Shown here piece by piece: positions 49,288-57,009 of a stretch of 57,009 nucleotides of DNA. Every line of letters begins with the position of its first letter. Positions within the stretch are counted from its first letter, which is position 1. Below the pieces are notes generated by a model. The model ran no database searches. It saw nothing but the letters and a program-made list of their open reading frames with translations, and was not told the origin of the DNA. Position numbers and translations under genes: made by a program. The stretch is taken from NCBI RefSeq assembly GCF_020873895.1, contig NZ_JAHWGT010000042.1, forward strand, positions 1 through 57,009, read 5' to 3'. The DNA comes from Streptomyces sp. DH12. GTDB taxonomy: Bacteria > Actinomycetota > Actinomycetes > Streptomycetales > Streptomycetaceae.

Positions 49288-49330
49288 GATAATTGCGCCA
49301 TGGACGAGATCGACCGCGCAATCTTGCGCG
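49288..49330 (+). promoter_or_regulatory. asnC -10 box and GCGCAA operator repeats
   Basis: GATAAT (49288-49293) ends 6 nt before the ATG. A perfect palindrome CGCGCAA-TC-TTGCGCG lies at 49315-49330, inside the first codons. Another TTGCGC (49293-49298) and GCGCGCAATC (near 49238) are further half-sites. Likely autoregulatory sites of the AsnC protein. Confidence 0.5.
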
Positions 49331-49755
49331 AGCTCCAGGAGGACGGCCGGCTGAGCAACCAGGAGCTGGCGGCCCGCGTGGGCCTGACCCCCTCCCCCTG
49401 CATGCGGAGGGTGCGGCAACTGGAGCAGGACGGGGTGATCCGGGGGTACCGGGCGGTGATCGACCCTGAGGCGGTGGGCCGGGGATTCGAGGTGCTCGTC
49501 TCGATCGAGGTGAAGCGCGACCGCGAGGCCGTCGAGGCGTTCGAGGCGGCGCTGCGGGACATCCCGGACGTCGTGGAGGCGTACCGGCTCTTCGGCAGCC
49601 CCGGGTGCCTGCTGCGGATCGCGGTGGCGGACCTGCGCGCCTACGAGCGGCTGTGGATCGAGAAGCTGACCGCGCTGACGGGCGTCACGGAGGTCAACTC
49701 GCAGATCATCATGAAGCGCGTGAAGGAGCCCCGCGGCCTGCCGGTCGACGGCTGA
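49300..49755 (+). CDS. Lrp/AsnC-family transcriptional regulator
   Basis: 151 residues. HTH at 1-50 (MDEIDRAILRELQEDGRLSN ... LTPSPCMRRVRQLEQDGVI) and RAM effector-binding domain at 65-145. The family forms octamers around DNA and senses amino acids. Probably leaderless. Its partner across the 140-bp divergent region is asparaginase, so asparagine or aspartate may be the effector; inference from position. Confidence 0.93.
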   Translation: MDEIDRAILRELQEDGRLSNQELAARVGLTPSPCMRRVRQLEQDGVIRGYRAVIDPEAVGRGFEVLVSIEVKRDREAVEAFEAALRDIPDVVEAYRLFGSPGCLLRIAVADLRAYERLWIEKLTALTGVTEVNSQIIMKRVKEPRGLPVDG

Positions 49756-50030
49756 GGACCCCACCGTCCGACCCGCCCCGTAGCGCCCGGCCCGCCCCCG
49801 CCCGAGCGGCCGGCTCCCCGCCCCGGCGGCTCCCCGCCCCGGCGGCGTCCCGGCCTGCTCGCGGCCGCGGTCCCGCGTGGCCCGTGGCCGGAACCGTGAC
49901 CACGAATCGACAAATCCGTACGGGGTCGCCGAACCCGGTTGTATGCTCCGTCCGCCGCCGAGCCGCCCCGCGCGCCCCCGCGCGCCGCGCCGCGCTCGCG
50001 GCCTCTCTTCACTCACCCCAGGGGGGGTCC

Positions 50031-51812
50031 ATGACGTTCCACCGCACGTACCGAACCCGGTCGCACGCCCGGAGACTGGCGTCCTGCACCGCGCTCGTCC
50101 TCTCCGCCGGCCTGCTCCTCTCCGGCACCGCCGCCACCGCCGTCGCCGACGACGGCCCGCGCGTACCGGCGCAGCGCACGCCCGTCGAGCGCACGGCGCC
50201 CGGCATCGACCGGCCCGAGGGGCAGTTCCCGAAGCCGCGCACCCGCATGTCGACGGGGTCCACCGCCGAAGCCGCCGCCGGAGCGCCGAGCCGCCACGAC
50301 TTCACCGGCGACGGGGCGAGCGACCTGCTCTACCGGGGCCTCGACGGCCGTTTCCACCTCAAGCGTTCCGAGGCCCCGGCCGACGACATCGATTTCGGCC
50401 TCTTCGGGGAGCTGGACGAGAAGTTCAAGGACGTCATCCCGGTCGGCGACCTCACCGGCGACGGCACCACGGACGTCCTCACCCTGTCCCCGTACGGGAC
50501 GCTGTCCTTCCGCGAGACCCACACCGGCGGCAGCGGCACGTCCGACCCGTACTGGAACGGCAGCGGCTGGCAGATCTACAACAAGGTCCTCTCCCTCGGC
50601 GACGTCAGCGGCGACGGCACGGTCGACGTGCTCGCCCGCACCCCCGCCGGCGAGCTGTACCTCTACCGCGGCAACCGCTCCGGCAGCGCCCCGCTCCAGG
50701 CACGCGTCAAGGTCGGCACCGGCTGGGGCGCCTACGACCAGCTCGTCGGCGTGAACGACGCCACCGGCGACGGCCTCGGCGACCTGTACGCCCGCACCCC
50801 CGCCGGCGACCTGCTCCTGTACGCGGGCACCGGCTCCGCCGCCGCCCCGTTCGAGGCGCCCGTGAAGGTCGGCACCGGCTGGCACGTCTACAACCAGCTG
50901 ACCAGCTCCGACGACATCACCGACGACGGCCGCCCCGACCTGTTCGCCCGCGACGCCGCCGGCACCCTGTACTACTACGGCACCGACGCCACCGGACGCC
51001 CCACCGCCCGCCAGGGCTTCGGCGCGGGCTGGAACACCGTCGACCTGTTCGCCGGCTCCGGCGGCAACCCGGCGACCGGCAAGTCGTCGATCCTCGGCCT
51101 GGACACCAAGGGCACCCTCTGGGCGTACTACTCCCGCAACAACGGCACCCTCACCGCCCGCGACCAGCTCAGCGACGTCGGCGGCTGGGCGGGCGCCCGC
51201 GTCACCTTCGCCAACTCCCTGGACGGCAACGGCGAAGCGGACCTCCTGGAGGTCTACGACGGCCACCTGTACAACTACGACCGGTACGCCGACGGCCCCT
51301 ACGACCTGGGCCGCGGCTGGGGCGTGTACGACACCCTCGTCGGCCCGGGCGACCTGAGCGGCGACGGCAAGGGCGACCTGCTGGCGCGCACCCCGGCCGG
51401 CGCGCTGTATCTGTACCGCGGTGACGGCGGCGGCTACAGCCTCGCCCCCCGCCTGTCCCTGGGCACCGGCTGGAACGCCTACAACGCCCTCGTCGGCGGC
51501 GGCGACATGACCGGCGACGGCCGCGCGGACCTCCTGGCCCGCACCCCGGACGGCACGCTCTACCTGTACGCGGGCACGGGCACCCCCGGCGCCCCCTTCA
51601 AGGCGCGCGTCAAGGTCGGCACCGGCTGGAACGCGTACACGAAGTTGGCCTCCCCCGGCGACATGACGGGCGACGGCCGCGCCGACCTCCTGGCCGTCAC
51701 CTCCGGCGGCACCCTGTACCGCTACACGGCCACCCACACGGGCGGCCCCAACCCCTTCACCACCCGCGCCAACCTCGGCACGGGCTGGAACACCTACCGC
51801 ACCCTCCACTGA
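50031..51812 (+). CDS. Secreted FG-GAP/VCBS repeat protein
   Basis: 593 residues. Signal peptide (about 1-40, ending TAVAD), a Pro/Arg linker, then about nine repeats of roughly 50 residues. Each has a calcium-type loop DxTGDGxxDLLART, followed by LYLYRG and GTGWxxYxxLV. Such repeats fold into beta-propellers, one or two per protein here. No enzyme domain is fused, so it is probably a secreted binding protein. The final copies are nearly identical. ATG lies after a G-rich tract (GGGGGGG) that may serve as ribosome binding site. Confidence 0.9.
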   Translation: MTFHRTYRTRSHARRLASCTALVLSAGLLLSGTAATAVADDGPRVPAQRTPVERTAPGIDRPEGQFPKPRTRMSTGSTAEAAAGAPSRHDFTGDGASDLLYRGLDGRFHLKRSEAPADDIDFGLFGELDEKFKDVIPVGDLTGDGTTDVLTLSPYGTLSFRETHTGGSGTSDPYWNGSGWQIYNKVLSLGDVSGDGTVDVLARTPAGELYLYRGNRSGSAPLQARVKVGTGWGAYDQLVGVNDATGDGLGDLYARTPAGDLLLYAGTGSAAAPFEAPVKVGTGWHVYNQLTSSDDITDDGRPDLFARDAAGTLYYYGTDATGRPTARQGFGAGWNTVDLFAGSGGNPATGKSSILGLDTKGTLWAYYSRNNGTLTARDQLSDVGGWAGARVTFANSLDGNGEADLLEVYDGHLYNYDRYADGPYDLGRGWGVYDTLVGPGDLSGDGKGDLLARTPAGALYLYRGDGGGYSLAPRLSLGTGWNAYNALVGGGDMTGDGRADLLARTPDGTLYLYAGTGTPGAPFKARVKVGTGWNAYTKLASPGDMTGDGRADLLAVTSGGTLYRYTATHTGGPNPFTTRANLGTGWNTYRTLH

Positions 51813-51828
51813 CCCACCACCCCACCAC

Positions 51829-51862
51829 AGGAGCCCCGGCCGCCCCAGGCGCCGGGGCTCCT
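51829..51862 (+). terminator. Hairpin after the FG-GAP gene
   Basis: Arms 51829-51840 and 51851-51862 (AGGAGCCCCGGC/GCCGGGGCTCCT) around a 10-nt loop, 17 nt past the stop. Confidence 0.7.
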
Positions 51863-52651
51863 CCCGTGGGCGGCCGTGCACCGCGCGGACCCCGGTACAG
51901 GGAAAGCCTCCGAGACGTCCTCAGCCCCGCACGTGACCCACTGTCACCCCGCGCACCTAGGATCGGGCCCCACCACCCTCAGCGAGTCGAGCGGGGAGCA
52001 ACCTGCCGCTGACCGCGGTCGGTCCTGGCGTCCCACGCGATCAGGTCAGGCGCTGGCAGCGGCATCGCCGACGACGACTACGCGAGGTTCCTCAATGGAT
52101 CCGCCGTCCCGGTGGTTCCCCGACGCCGATCGCGAACAGAAGGGCGGAGGGGGCCGGCGCCTCCCAGTCGAGGTCGCGGCGCCGGGTCCTCCGCCGGCAG
52201 ACCCACCGTCGAGGCGCGCTGTAGCGCAGGTCACACCGGAACCGAATCTTTACCAAGATCACTACAACCGTTTCGGCGCGTGACGCACCTCACCACGGGC
52301 GCCCCGGGGATGCCCAGTTCCTCCGCGTTTCCGCATTGGACGCACCCGCCGGGCCCCCGCTTCGATAAGGGGCGTCAACCCGCGGGGGCCGGCGACGAGG
52401 AGCTTTCCCCGCCGACTGCCGGCGTCGAAGGCCGCAGCGAAGCCCCGCGGCGCATCGGCGTGTGTCCCCGGCGGCCCGACCGCGACCGGTGCCCCGGCAC
52501 GGGCCGTGGCGGCGAGGGCCTGCGTAAAGAGCGCTTCGCGGACCGGGGCCTCGACTCGGAGCACCGACGTGGGGACGGCGACGACCACGACGGTCCGTCG
52601 ACGGCCGGGAGCACGTCCCGGCCGACATCAGTGGAGTAGGAGGGAGCCGTG
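51863..52651. other. Weakly coding interval with possible remnants
   Basis: About 790 bases without a clear gene. On the plus strand a 62-codon frame (52098-52283, MDPPSRWFPDADREQ) lacks a ribosome binding site and has poor third-position GC. On the minus strand 52588-52262 has coding-like composition in its first 80 codons (AVPTSVLRVEAPVREALFTQ, then FAAAFDAG), which might be a fragment of an enzyme gene, but I cannot assign it. An inverted repeat GTGAC-N5-GTCAC and GACCGCGGTC lie near 51934 and 52015. The sequence is less GC-rich than its flanks around 52245. Confidence 0.4.
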
Positions 52652-55600
52652 ATGTCACGGCCTTCAGGACAGGTGTTCAGCAGACGTCAGATGCTGGGCA
52701 TCTTCACGGCGGTGGGCGCCGGTTGCGCGCTGCCCGCCTGCGCGATCGGGGCCCACCCGGCGTACGCGGCGAGCGGGACGGGCTCCCTGGCGGTGCCCGA
52801 GGGAGCGGGTCTTCCGGACACCGACCGCGGCAAGGTGGTCTGGGCCTACAAGTCGGGCGGCCGGGCGGTCCGCACCGCGGCGGCCGCGGCGCTGGCGGGC
52901 AGCGCGGCGGACGTGGCGGCGTTCCTCGACCGGAAGCTGCCCGTCGCCCGGGCCGAGGACAACCGGTTCACGCTCATCAAGTCCCTCTCCACCGCGGGGA
53001 AGGCGACTCGCGAGGGTGCCAACGGCGCGCTGTCCGGCGGGGACGCGGCGATCGAGACCTTCCTGAAGGGCGGCTTCCGGGCCGCGGTGCACGAGGACCT
53101 CAGGGTGGCCGTCAGCACGGTCATGGCCCACGGCGGTCGTGCCGTGAAGCGCGGGGCGTCCGCTGCCCTGGACACCGGTTCGGAGTTCGCGTTGCGTGCC
53201 TTCCTCAGCGGCGGGCAGTACACCGCCCACGAGGAGGACGACCGTGTGCAGGTGCTGTCCATCCTCGTGACGGCGTCACCGCAGGTGCGTGAGTACGCGG
53301 AGCGGGCGCTGAACGACGGGTCGCCGAGGGCGATCCGGTGGTTCCTGGAGACCGGCCAGCACATCGCCCGGGCGCGTGACGAGGAGACCGCGACGATCGA
53401 GCAGCTGGTCAAGGTCGTCGAGACGGAGGGGCGCCGCGCCAGCCGGAAGACCGACGAGGCCGTGGAACTCTCCGCCCAGGCGGTCCAGGCCGCCGAGAAG
53501 GCGAAGAGCGCGGCGCTGGAGGCCAAGGCCGAGGCCGAGGCCGCCGAGCGGGACGTCCAGCGCTCGGCCGTCGCGGCGAACAAGGCGGCGGAGGCGGCCA
53601 GGGGCGCCGCCGCGGCCGCGTCGACCGCCGTGTCGGCCTCGCGGACCGCGCAGGCCGCCTCGCGGCGTGCGGTGGCGGCCGCGCAGGCCGCCGCAGCGGC
53701 CGCCGCGGCGGCGGGACGCGCCGCGGCGCACGCGTACCGTGCCGCGATCGCCGCCTCCAAGGACGCGTCGATGGCGTCCGCCGCCAGGACGGCGGCGGAG
53801 ATCGCCCGGAAGATGGTCGGCTTCGTCCGCTCCGTGGCCTTGAAGGCCGACATCGCGGCGGTGGCCGCGCAGGCGGCCGACCAGGCGGGCGCGGCTGCCG
53901 CCGGTTCGGCGCTCAACGCGGCCGCCGCCGCCCGTGCTTCGGCCGACGCGGCCGTCGCCTCCGGTGCCGCGAGGGCCGAGTCCGCCGCCGCGCAGCGGGC
54001 CGCCGCCGAGGCGGAGGTCGCCGCGAACCGGGCGACTCAGGCCGCGGGCAGGGCGCGGACCCTGGCCGGGCAGTCGGCTGCCGCCGCCCGCGCGGCGCGT
54101 GACGCGGCCAACAGCGCCGCCGACCACGCCGAGAAGGCGGCCGCCGCCGCAGAGGAGGCCGCCGCCCACGCCGGCAAGGCGGTCGACTACGCCAACCGGT
54201 CGACGGCCGCCGCCAACGCCGCTGTCGAGGCGGCGAACAAGGCCGCCGCCGCCGTCGCCAAGGCACGCGAGGTCGAGCAGGCGGCTCGTGAGGCCGAACT
54301 CGCCAGGCTCGCCGAGGAGACCGAGGAGGCGATCGAGCGGGCCAGGCTGGAGAGGGTCGCGGAGACGGACCTGCTCGAACGGTCCAACCGGCAGCGGACC
54401 CAGGAAGCGCGCCTGTCCGAGGAGGTCCTCGCACTGATCGGCGCCGCCGAGTCGGCGCTGCGGGACGGGAACGTCGCCGAGGCCGTGGCGGCGGGGCGCA
54501 GGGCGGCGGTCCAGCTCATCGACCGGTCGGGGACCTGGACCCGGGAGGCCGCGGAGTTCGCGCTCGCCGGTTCCGACGAGGACGTCGTCCACTGGATCGA
54601 GGCCGACCGTGTCATCGCTCTGAACCAGGACAACGCCGAGAACGTCGCGGCGATCTCCGCGGTGTCGACGAAGAACGTCGCCACGGCGGCCCACGAGGCT
54701 CTGAAGACCGAGGACGCCGCCCGGATCAGGGGGTTCCTGGAGAGCGGGGCGGTCGCCGCGGCGAGGGAGGACAACCAGGTCGAGATCTTCAAGCTCCTGG
54801 CCGACGACTCCACCGGCAGGGCGGTGCGCAGCGCGGCCCAGGCCGCGCTCGACGCGGGAACGGCCGAGGCCCTGCACACCTTCCTGCACGTCGACCGTGC
54901 CGCGGCCGTCCGCGAGGACGACCGGGTCGCGGCCGCGACCCTCCTGGCGAACGGGGGCCCCTACGTCAAGGCGGCGGCCCGGATCGCGCTCGAGGGCGAC
55001 ACGCACATGCTCCGCCAGTTCGTCGGGACGACGCAGTACGACTTCGCGCGGCTCGACCACGACCACGCGACGCACATCAGCGCGATCCGCGCGGCGATCG
55101 CGCGTGCGGCCAAGACCGCGTCGGACGCCCTGGAGGACGCGGCACGCGCCTCCGAGGCAGCGGCCCGCGCGCGCAACGCCGCCGCCGAGGCGACCGACTG
55201 GGCCAACCGCGCGCAGGGCTACGCGAACGACGCCAAGCTGTCCGCCGAGGAAGCGCGCAAGAACGCCGCGGCCGCCGAGGGGTCCGCGGCCGCCGCGGCG
55301 CGGTCCGCCGAGACCGCGCGGCAGGCGGCCGCCGCGGCGCGACAGGCGAGCAGCGTGGCGAGGCACGCGGCGACGCGGGCCGTGCGGTCCGCCACCGTCG
55401 CCGCTTCCTACGCCGCGGACGCCGCGGTGTCGGCGGCGTCCGCCCGGCAGGCGTCCCTCGCCGCGGGCAAGGACGCCACCGCCGCCGCCCGAGCCGCGTT
55501 CGAGGCCAAGGTCCTCGTCATCCAGGCCGCGATACGCGAGGCGATCGAGAACGCTCGGGACAACGCGACCGTCCCCATCGACCCGGAGAAGAACGGCCTT

Positions 55601-56182
55601 CCCCAGGGTGCCGAGAGCTGCCTGACACCGTTCGGCAGCCCCATCCCCTCCGGCAACGCCACCAATCCGTGGGAGCTGGGGTGGAGCTGGCTCACCGGGG
55701 ACGGTTCGCGCTCGCAGTGCTTCGGCCCGGACGACGAGTTCACCGGCCTCTACCGTGAGCACGAGTACACGAAGGAGGTCCTCGCGTTCTTCGCCGCCCG
55801 CACGCAGTCCGGGGACTACCAGCTGGGCCACACCTACATGTACGACTACCAGCTCGGCGGCTTCGACGGCGTCGGGAAGTACCTCACCGACTACGGGACG
55901 CTCACCACGGGAGGGCTCACCGGGAACCTGGCGTACACGTTCCTCGGCTCGCACTACGTCAGGATGACCCCCCTCCGTGAGAACGCGGACGGCTCCGTGG
56001 TGTGGCGGTACACGGTGTACAACGAGTCGGACATCGAGTCCGCGACGCACCCTCCGGTCATCGGGTACACGGACTGGTGGAGCGACACCGTCGGTTCGCT
56101 CGTCGACAAGGTCGTCGGCGAATCGGGGCCGATGTCGCCGAAGACCCAGGTCATCGAGTTCGACGTTACGCTGGGGCCGTGA
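52652..56182 (+). CDS. Tat-exported ALF-repeat protein with conserved C-terminal domain
   Basis: 1176 residues. Twin-arginine signal (SRRQMLG) with cleavage near AYA-AS (about residue 40). About four ALF repeats (AAxAALxGSxxDVxAFL type, 60-245) lead into an Ala-rich coiled coil (about 250-600). A second block of ALF repeats (about 630-800) leads into another coiled coil (about 810-970). The final 180 residues differ, with two Cys and aromatic-rich motifs (YDYQLGGFDGVGKYLTDYG, VIGYTDWWSD). The whole is thus a duplication plus a tip domain, a layout seen in polymorphic toxins, though toxicity is not shown. ATG at 52652 with AGGAGGGAG upstream. Its stop overlaps a lipoprotein gene start by 4 bases. 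Confidence 0.85.
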   Translation: MSRPSGQVFSRRQMLGIFTAVGAGCALPACAIGAHPAYAASGTGSLAVPEGAGLPDTDRGKVVWAYKSGGRAVRTAAAAALAGSAADVAAFLDRKLPVARAEDNRFTLIKSLSTAGKATREGANGALSGGDAAIETFLKGGFRAAVHEDLRVAVSTVMAHGGRAVKRGASAALDTGSEFALRAFLSGGQYTAHEEDDRVQVLSILVTASPQVREYAERALNDGSPRAIRWFLETGQHIARARDEETATIEQLVKVVETEGRRASRKTDEAVELSAQAVQAAEKAKSAALEAKAEAEAAERDVQRSAVAANKAAEAARGAAAAASTAVSASRTAQAASRRAVAAAQAAAAAAAAAGRAAAHAYRAAIAASKDASMASAARTAAEIARKMVGFVRSVALKADIAAVAAQAADQAGAAAAGSALNAAAAARASADAAVASGAARAESAAAQRAAAEAEVAANRATQAAGRARTLAGQSAAAARAARDAANSAADHAEKAAAAAEEAAAHAGKAVDYANRSTAAANAAVEAANKAAAAVAKAREVEQAAREAELARLAEETEEAIERARLERVAETDLLERSNRQRTQEARLSEEVLALIGAAESALRDGNVAEAVAAGRRAAVQLIDRSGTWTREAAEFALAGSDEDVVHWIEADRVIALNQDNAENVAAISAVSTKNVATAAHEALKTEDAARIRGFLESGAVAAAREDNQVEIFKLLADDSTGRAVRSAAQAALDAGTAEALHTFLHVDRAAAVREDDRVAAATLLANGGPYVKAAARIALEGDTHMLRQFVGTTQYDFARLDHDHATHISAIRAAIARAAKTASDALEDAARASEAAARARNAAAEATDWANRAQGYANDAKLSAEEARKNAAAAEGSAAAAARSAETARQAAAAARQASSVARHAATRAVRSATVAASYAADAAVSAASARQASLAAGKDATAAARAAFEAKVLVIQAAIREAIENARDNATVPIDPEKNGLPQGAESCLTPFGSPIPSGNATNPWELGWSWLTGDGSRSQCFGPDDEFTGLYREHEYTKEVLAFFAARTQSGDYQLGHTYMYDYQLGGFDGVGKYLTDYGTLTTGGLTGNLAYTFLGSHYVRMTPLRENADGSVVWRYTVYNESDIESATHPPVIGYTDWWSDTVGSLVDKVVGESGPMSPKTQVIEFDVTLGP

Positions 56183-56739
56183 CACGCAAGAGGACCGGCG
56201 GACGGTGGCCGGCCACCGCCCTGACCGCCTCCGCGGCACTCCTCTCCGGGTGTACGGGCACCGGCTCGGTCGACCCCGGCGGACTCCCCGGGGTCTACCG
56301 CGACGAGGCGAGCGGCAGCGAGGTCGTGCTCGCGTCCGACGGGACGTTCTCCGCCACCGACGTGGCGGGGAAGGCCGTGGGGGCCGGCGGCGCCGACCCG
56401 GTCGACTTCAGCGGCCGATGGGAGTTCGTCGACAGCGGCAGTAGCGGCGACTTCGTCTACTTGACGGTCGACGCCGGCGAGCTCGGCAGGGTCGGCGGCA
56501 TGAAGCTCCACCCGAGCGGCCGGGCGGTGGAGTTCCATGCCGATCCGGACGGGCCGCCGCGTTCCCGGCTCCGGCTGGTCCTCTGTGGCGATGGAGGTGT
56601 GACACGCACGTGCCGTCCGAGGCGACCCGCAGGGCGCCGCGGAGGCTCGGGGAACACCTGGGCCGGCACGATCCGACGCGGTTGCCGTACTCCGCTGCCG
56701 TCGCTGCCGTACGGCAAGACAAAGCCCCCGCCCGGATGA
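56179..56739 (+). CDS. Lipoprotein coupled to the ALF-repeat protein
   Basis: 186 residues as read. Lipobox LLSGC (Cys25), then a small beta-rich domain: LPGVYRDEASGSEVVLASDG ... DFSGRWEFVDSGSSGDFVYL, to about residue 140 (FHADPDGPPRS). The last 40 or so residues are Arg/Pro-rich and run into the terminator of the tRNA gene, so the true end may be nearer 56607, where another frame gives a stop. GTG start overlaps the ALF gene stop (GTGA), so the two are made together. Possible immunity or anchoring partner; inference. Confidence 0.75.
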   Translation: MTRKRTGGRWPATALTASAALLSGCTGTGSVDPGGLPGVYRDEASGSEVVLASDGTFSATDVAGKAVGAGGADPVDFSGRWEFVDSGSSGDFVYLTVDAGELGRVGGMKLHPSGRAVEFHADPDGPPRSRLRLVLCGDGGVTRTCRPRRPAGRRGGSGNTWAGTIRRGCRTPLPSLPYGKTKPPPG

Positions 56740-56755
56740 CCCGGCGAGGGCTTTG
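56720..56755 (-). terminator. Hairpin after tRNA-Ala
   Basis: CAAAGCCC (56720-56727) pairs with GGGCTTTG (56748-56755), with further GC pairs inside around a short ATGA-type loop. It follows the tRNA on the minus strand and has a short T-rich end. Confidence 0.75.
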
Positions 56756-56762
56756 ATGTGCG

Positions 56763-56836
56763 TGGACCTGAGGGGATTTGAACCCCTGACCCCCTCGATG
56801 CGAACGAGGTGCGCTACCAGTCTGCGCCACAGGCCC
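56763..56836 (-). tRNA. tRNA-Ala (anticodon CGC)
   Basis: 74 nt. Acceptor GGGCCTG pairs with CAGGTCC and includes the G3-U70 pair that marks alanine tRNAs. D-arm has GGTAG; anticodon loop TTCGCAT in a CCTCG/CGAGG stem gives anticodon CGC, reading GCG. T-arm GGGG-TTCAAAT-CCCC is intact. CCA is not encoded. Confidence 0.95.
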
Positions 56837-56910
56837 TTGCGACGTGTGAAACATTAGCATCCCGATCGGGGTGCTTGGAAATCCGTCGCCCCGGGCCGCG
56901 GGGGCCGCGG

Positions 56911-57009
56911 TCACTCGTTGGCCGCTCGGGGGCGGTCGTCGTCCGCGTACTGGTCGAAGAGCGGGGTGCGGCCGTGGTCGCGGGGGCGGCGGGGGGCCGT
57001 CGGGGACGG
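56911..57009 (-). CDS. C-terminal end of a gene leaving the window
   Basis: The last 32 codons before TGA read PSPTAPRRPRDHGRTPLFDQYADDDRPRAANE on the minus strand, with G/C at almost every third position. The 5' part lies beyond 57009. Pro/Arg-rich tail; I do not recognise the family. Confidence 0.55.
   Translation of the reverse strand, partial: PSPTAPRRPRDHGRTPLFDQYADDDRPRAANE

Overview
The window looks like a chromosomal segment of a Streptomyces or very close relative. GC content is very high, with G/C in nearly every third codon position. The genes seen together are an Rpf with DUF348/G5 domains, an SsgA-like sporulation protein, a Tat-exported ALF-repeat protein, XRE regulators next to DUF6879 and small Cys proteins, and a protein O-mannosyltransferase. 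Many promoters have a TANNNT -10 box 6-8 nt before the start codon. The first 85 bases are almost pure G and are probably a contig-end artefact.

Layout. 0-5.3 kb: an atypical LuxR-type response regulator and two paralogous proline-rich, membrane-anchored PQQ-like beta-propeller proteins. 5.4-10.7 kb: an ABC-F ATPase, a lipoprotein, an eight-cysteine membrane-anchored protein and an acyltransferase-3 membrane protein. 10.9-20.3 kb: a conserved housekeeping block with the tightly overlapping rpf-rsmA(ksgA)-ispE operon, tatD, a zinc-ribbon protein, rsmI divergent from the protein O-mannosyltransferase, and a penicillin-binding protein. 20.5-23.3 kb: an accessory island with DUF4180, a small CxCPxC protein, a TTA-containing DUF6879 fusion, an XRE/DUF5753 regulator and a gene remnant. 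23.3-28 kb: a CbiMQO-type metal transporter with a serine hydrolase in one operon behind a Nur-like box, divergent from an SsgA-like gene. 28-31.3 kb: an MMPL exporter with its TetR regulator and twin operators. 31.4-34.7 kb: a tricorn protease homologue. 35-39.5 kb: a flavin monooxygenase / alpha-beta hydrolase / SDR operon divergent from a MerR regulator.

39.5-44.6 kb: a DUF6528 secreted protein, a NUDIX hydrolase, a second XRE module with two small Cys proteins (one frameshifted, one with a TTA codon), exonuclease III and a GNAT. 44.7-51.8 kb: a secreted trypsin-like protease, a sigma-like/zinc-finger/transmembrane/ricin fusion, asparaginase divergent from an AsnC regulator, and a secreted FG-GAP repeat protein. 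51.8-57 kb: a poorly coding stretch, a 1176-residue Tat-exported ALF-repeat protein coupled to a lipoprotein gene, tRNA-Ala(CGC), and the tail of a gene that leaves the window.

The most unusual elements are the sigma/anti-sigma/ricin fusion, the duplicated ALF protein with its coupled lipoprotein, and the two XRE-linked modules. The only two in-frame TTA codons I noticed both lie in those modules, which suggests bldA-dependent expression.
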